A stretch of 6,065 nucleotides of DNA, taken from NCBI GenBank assembly GCA_015657735.1, contig SSSX01000681.1:1-6065 (forward strand), written 5' to 3'. A program made the position numbers and the translations under genes. The stretch comes from Zoogloeaceae bacterium (GTDB lineage: Bacteria; Pseudomonadota; Gammaproteobacteria; Burkholderiales; Rhodocyclaceae). Positions 5,485 through 6,065 of the stretch are shown one piece after another (position 1 is the stretch's first letter; the number at the start of each line of letters is the position of its first letter). The notes beneath the pieces are model-generated. The model did not search any database and was not told the origin of the DNA. It saw only the letters and a list, made by a program, of their open reading frames with translations.

Positions 5485-6065
5485 GTGAATTTCAGTCGCG
5501 ATTTCATCGAGCTTGCCTGCAACAAGGGCGTCTTGAGGTTTGGGGAGTTCGTCACCAAGGCGGGGCGCCTTTCCCCTTATTTCTTCAACGCCGGCCTGTT
5601 CAACGATGGCGCGTCGTTTGGTCAGCTGTGCGATTTTTACGCGCGCACGCTGGTGGCCGCCGACCTGCCCTGCGACATGCTGTTCGGCCCGGCCTACAAG
5701 GGCATCCCGCTGGTCGCCGGCACCGCGATGCGGCTGGCCGAGCGCGGCCACAGCCTGCCGTTCTGCTTCAACCGCAAGGAAGCCAAGGATCACGGCGAGG
5801 GCGGCACGCTGGTCGGCGCGCCGCTGGCCGGCCGGGTGGCGATCCTCGACGACGTGATCTCTGCCGGCACCTCGGTGCGCGAGTCGGTCGACATCATCCG
5901 CGCCCATGGCGCCACGCCGTCGGCGGTGGTGATCGCCCTCGACCGGATGGAGCGCGGCACCGGCAGCCTGTCGGCGGTGCAGGAGGTGCGCGACACCTTC
6001 GGGATTCCGGTGCTGGCGGTGGCGACGCTGACCGACCTGATCGCCTATCTGCACGACAGCCCGGC
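5485..6065 (+). CDS. pyrE: Orotate phosphoribosyltransferase, 3' end cut by window
   Basis: PyrE joins orotate and PRPP to give orotidine 5'-phosphate and pyrophosphate, the fifth step of de novo pyrimidine synthesis, as a cytoplasmic dimer. The 193 visible codons cover most of a roughly 213-230-residue protein. Seen: the N-terminal GVLRFGEFVTKAGRLSPYFF with Lys25, GPAYKGIPL at residues 68-76, the flexible catalytic loop RKEAKDHGEGG at 97-107, and the PRPP-binding motif AILDDVISAGTS at 119-130. The start is GTG 5485, which gives a normal family N-terminus; GGAAA (5476-5480) four bases before it is only a weak ribosome binding site. The family match is strong and no key residue is missing. Next to it, divergent, is a decayed ExoIII-family gene; an ExoIII-family gene beside pyrE is also known in Pseudomonas (crc-pyrE). 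Confidence 0.96.
   Translation, partial: MNFSRDFIELACNKGVLRFGEFVTKAGRLSPYFFNAGLFNDGASFGQLCDFYARTLVAADLPCDMLFGPAYKGIPLVAGTAMRLAERGHSLPFCFNRKEAKDHGEGGTLVGAPLAGRVAILDDVISAGTSVRESVDIIRAHGATPSAVVIALDRMERGTGSLSAVQEVRDTFGIPVLAVATLTDLIAYLHDSP

Noticed and set aside
4693..6054. A 453-codon open frame on the minus strand
   Set aside because: It runs antisense across both the intact nuclease gene and pyrE, which have full motif sets; its composition is that of a shadow frame.
1..6065. CRISPR array, tRNA, rRNA, transposase or phage genes
   Set aside because: No regular direct repeats, cloverleaf-like segment or mobile-element protein motif was seen on either strand.

Overview
The window looks like chromosomal DNA of a high-GC betaproteobacterium, possibly of the Rhodocyclales. 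That placement is an inference from the style of the PyrE and acyl-CoA enzymes, the GC-rich third codon positions, and the ExoIII-family gene next to pyrE. No tRNA, rRNA, CRISPR array or complete mobile element is visible.

Left half, positions 1 to about 3760, minus strand: a beta-oxidation gene cluster read right to left. It starts with an AlkK-type fatty-acyl-CoA synthetase (3760 to 2114). It ends with a roughly 600-residue-type acyl-CoA dehydrogenase (1717 to 1), which is cut off by the window edge some 25 codons before its expected end. The roughly 370 bases between them are not an ordinary spacer. They hold the eroded remains of a long 3-hydroxyacyl-CoA dehydrogenase gene, still with a strong ribosome binding site and N-terminus but with most of the gene deleted. 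The cluster therefore once encoded activation (synthetase), first oxidation (dehydrogenase) and third-step oxidation (hydroxyacyl-CoA dehydrogenase). The last activity must now come from elsewhere in the genome.

Middle, 3761 to 4284: a divergent intergenic region without a recognisable gene. It has a GC-only hairpin (3824-3844), an imperfect long inverted repeat (4042-4122) and a possible minus-strand terminator (4217-4247).

Right half, 4285 to 6065: a complete exodeoxyribonuclease III gene (plus strand) of visibly lower GC and different codon habit. It runs tail to tail into a decayed second exodeoxyribonuclease III gene (minus strand), which has lost its catalytic residues and its C-terminal half. 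The decayed copy is divergent from pyrE (plus strand, cut by the window end) with only 34 bases between their starts. The simplest reading is that the decayed copy is the old resident next to pyrE and that the intact copy is a later, probably transferred, replacement.

The main results are these two decayed genes, each beside a functional partner. I found no clear sign of a wholly new system.
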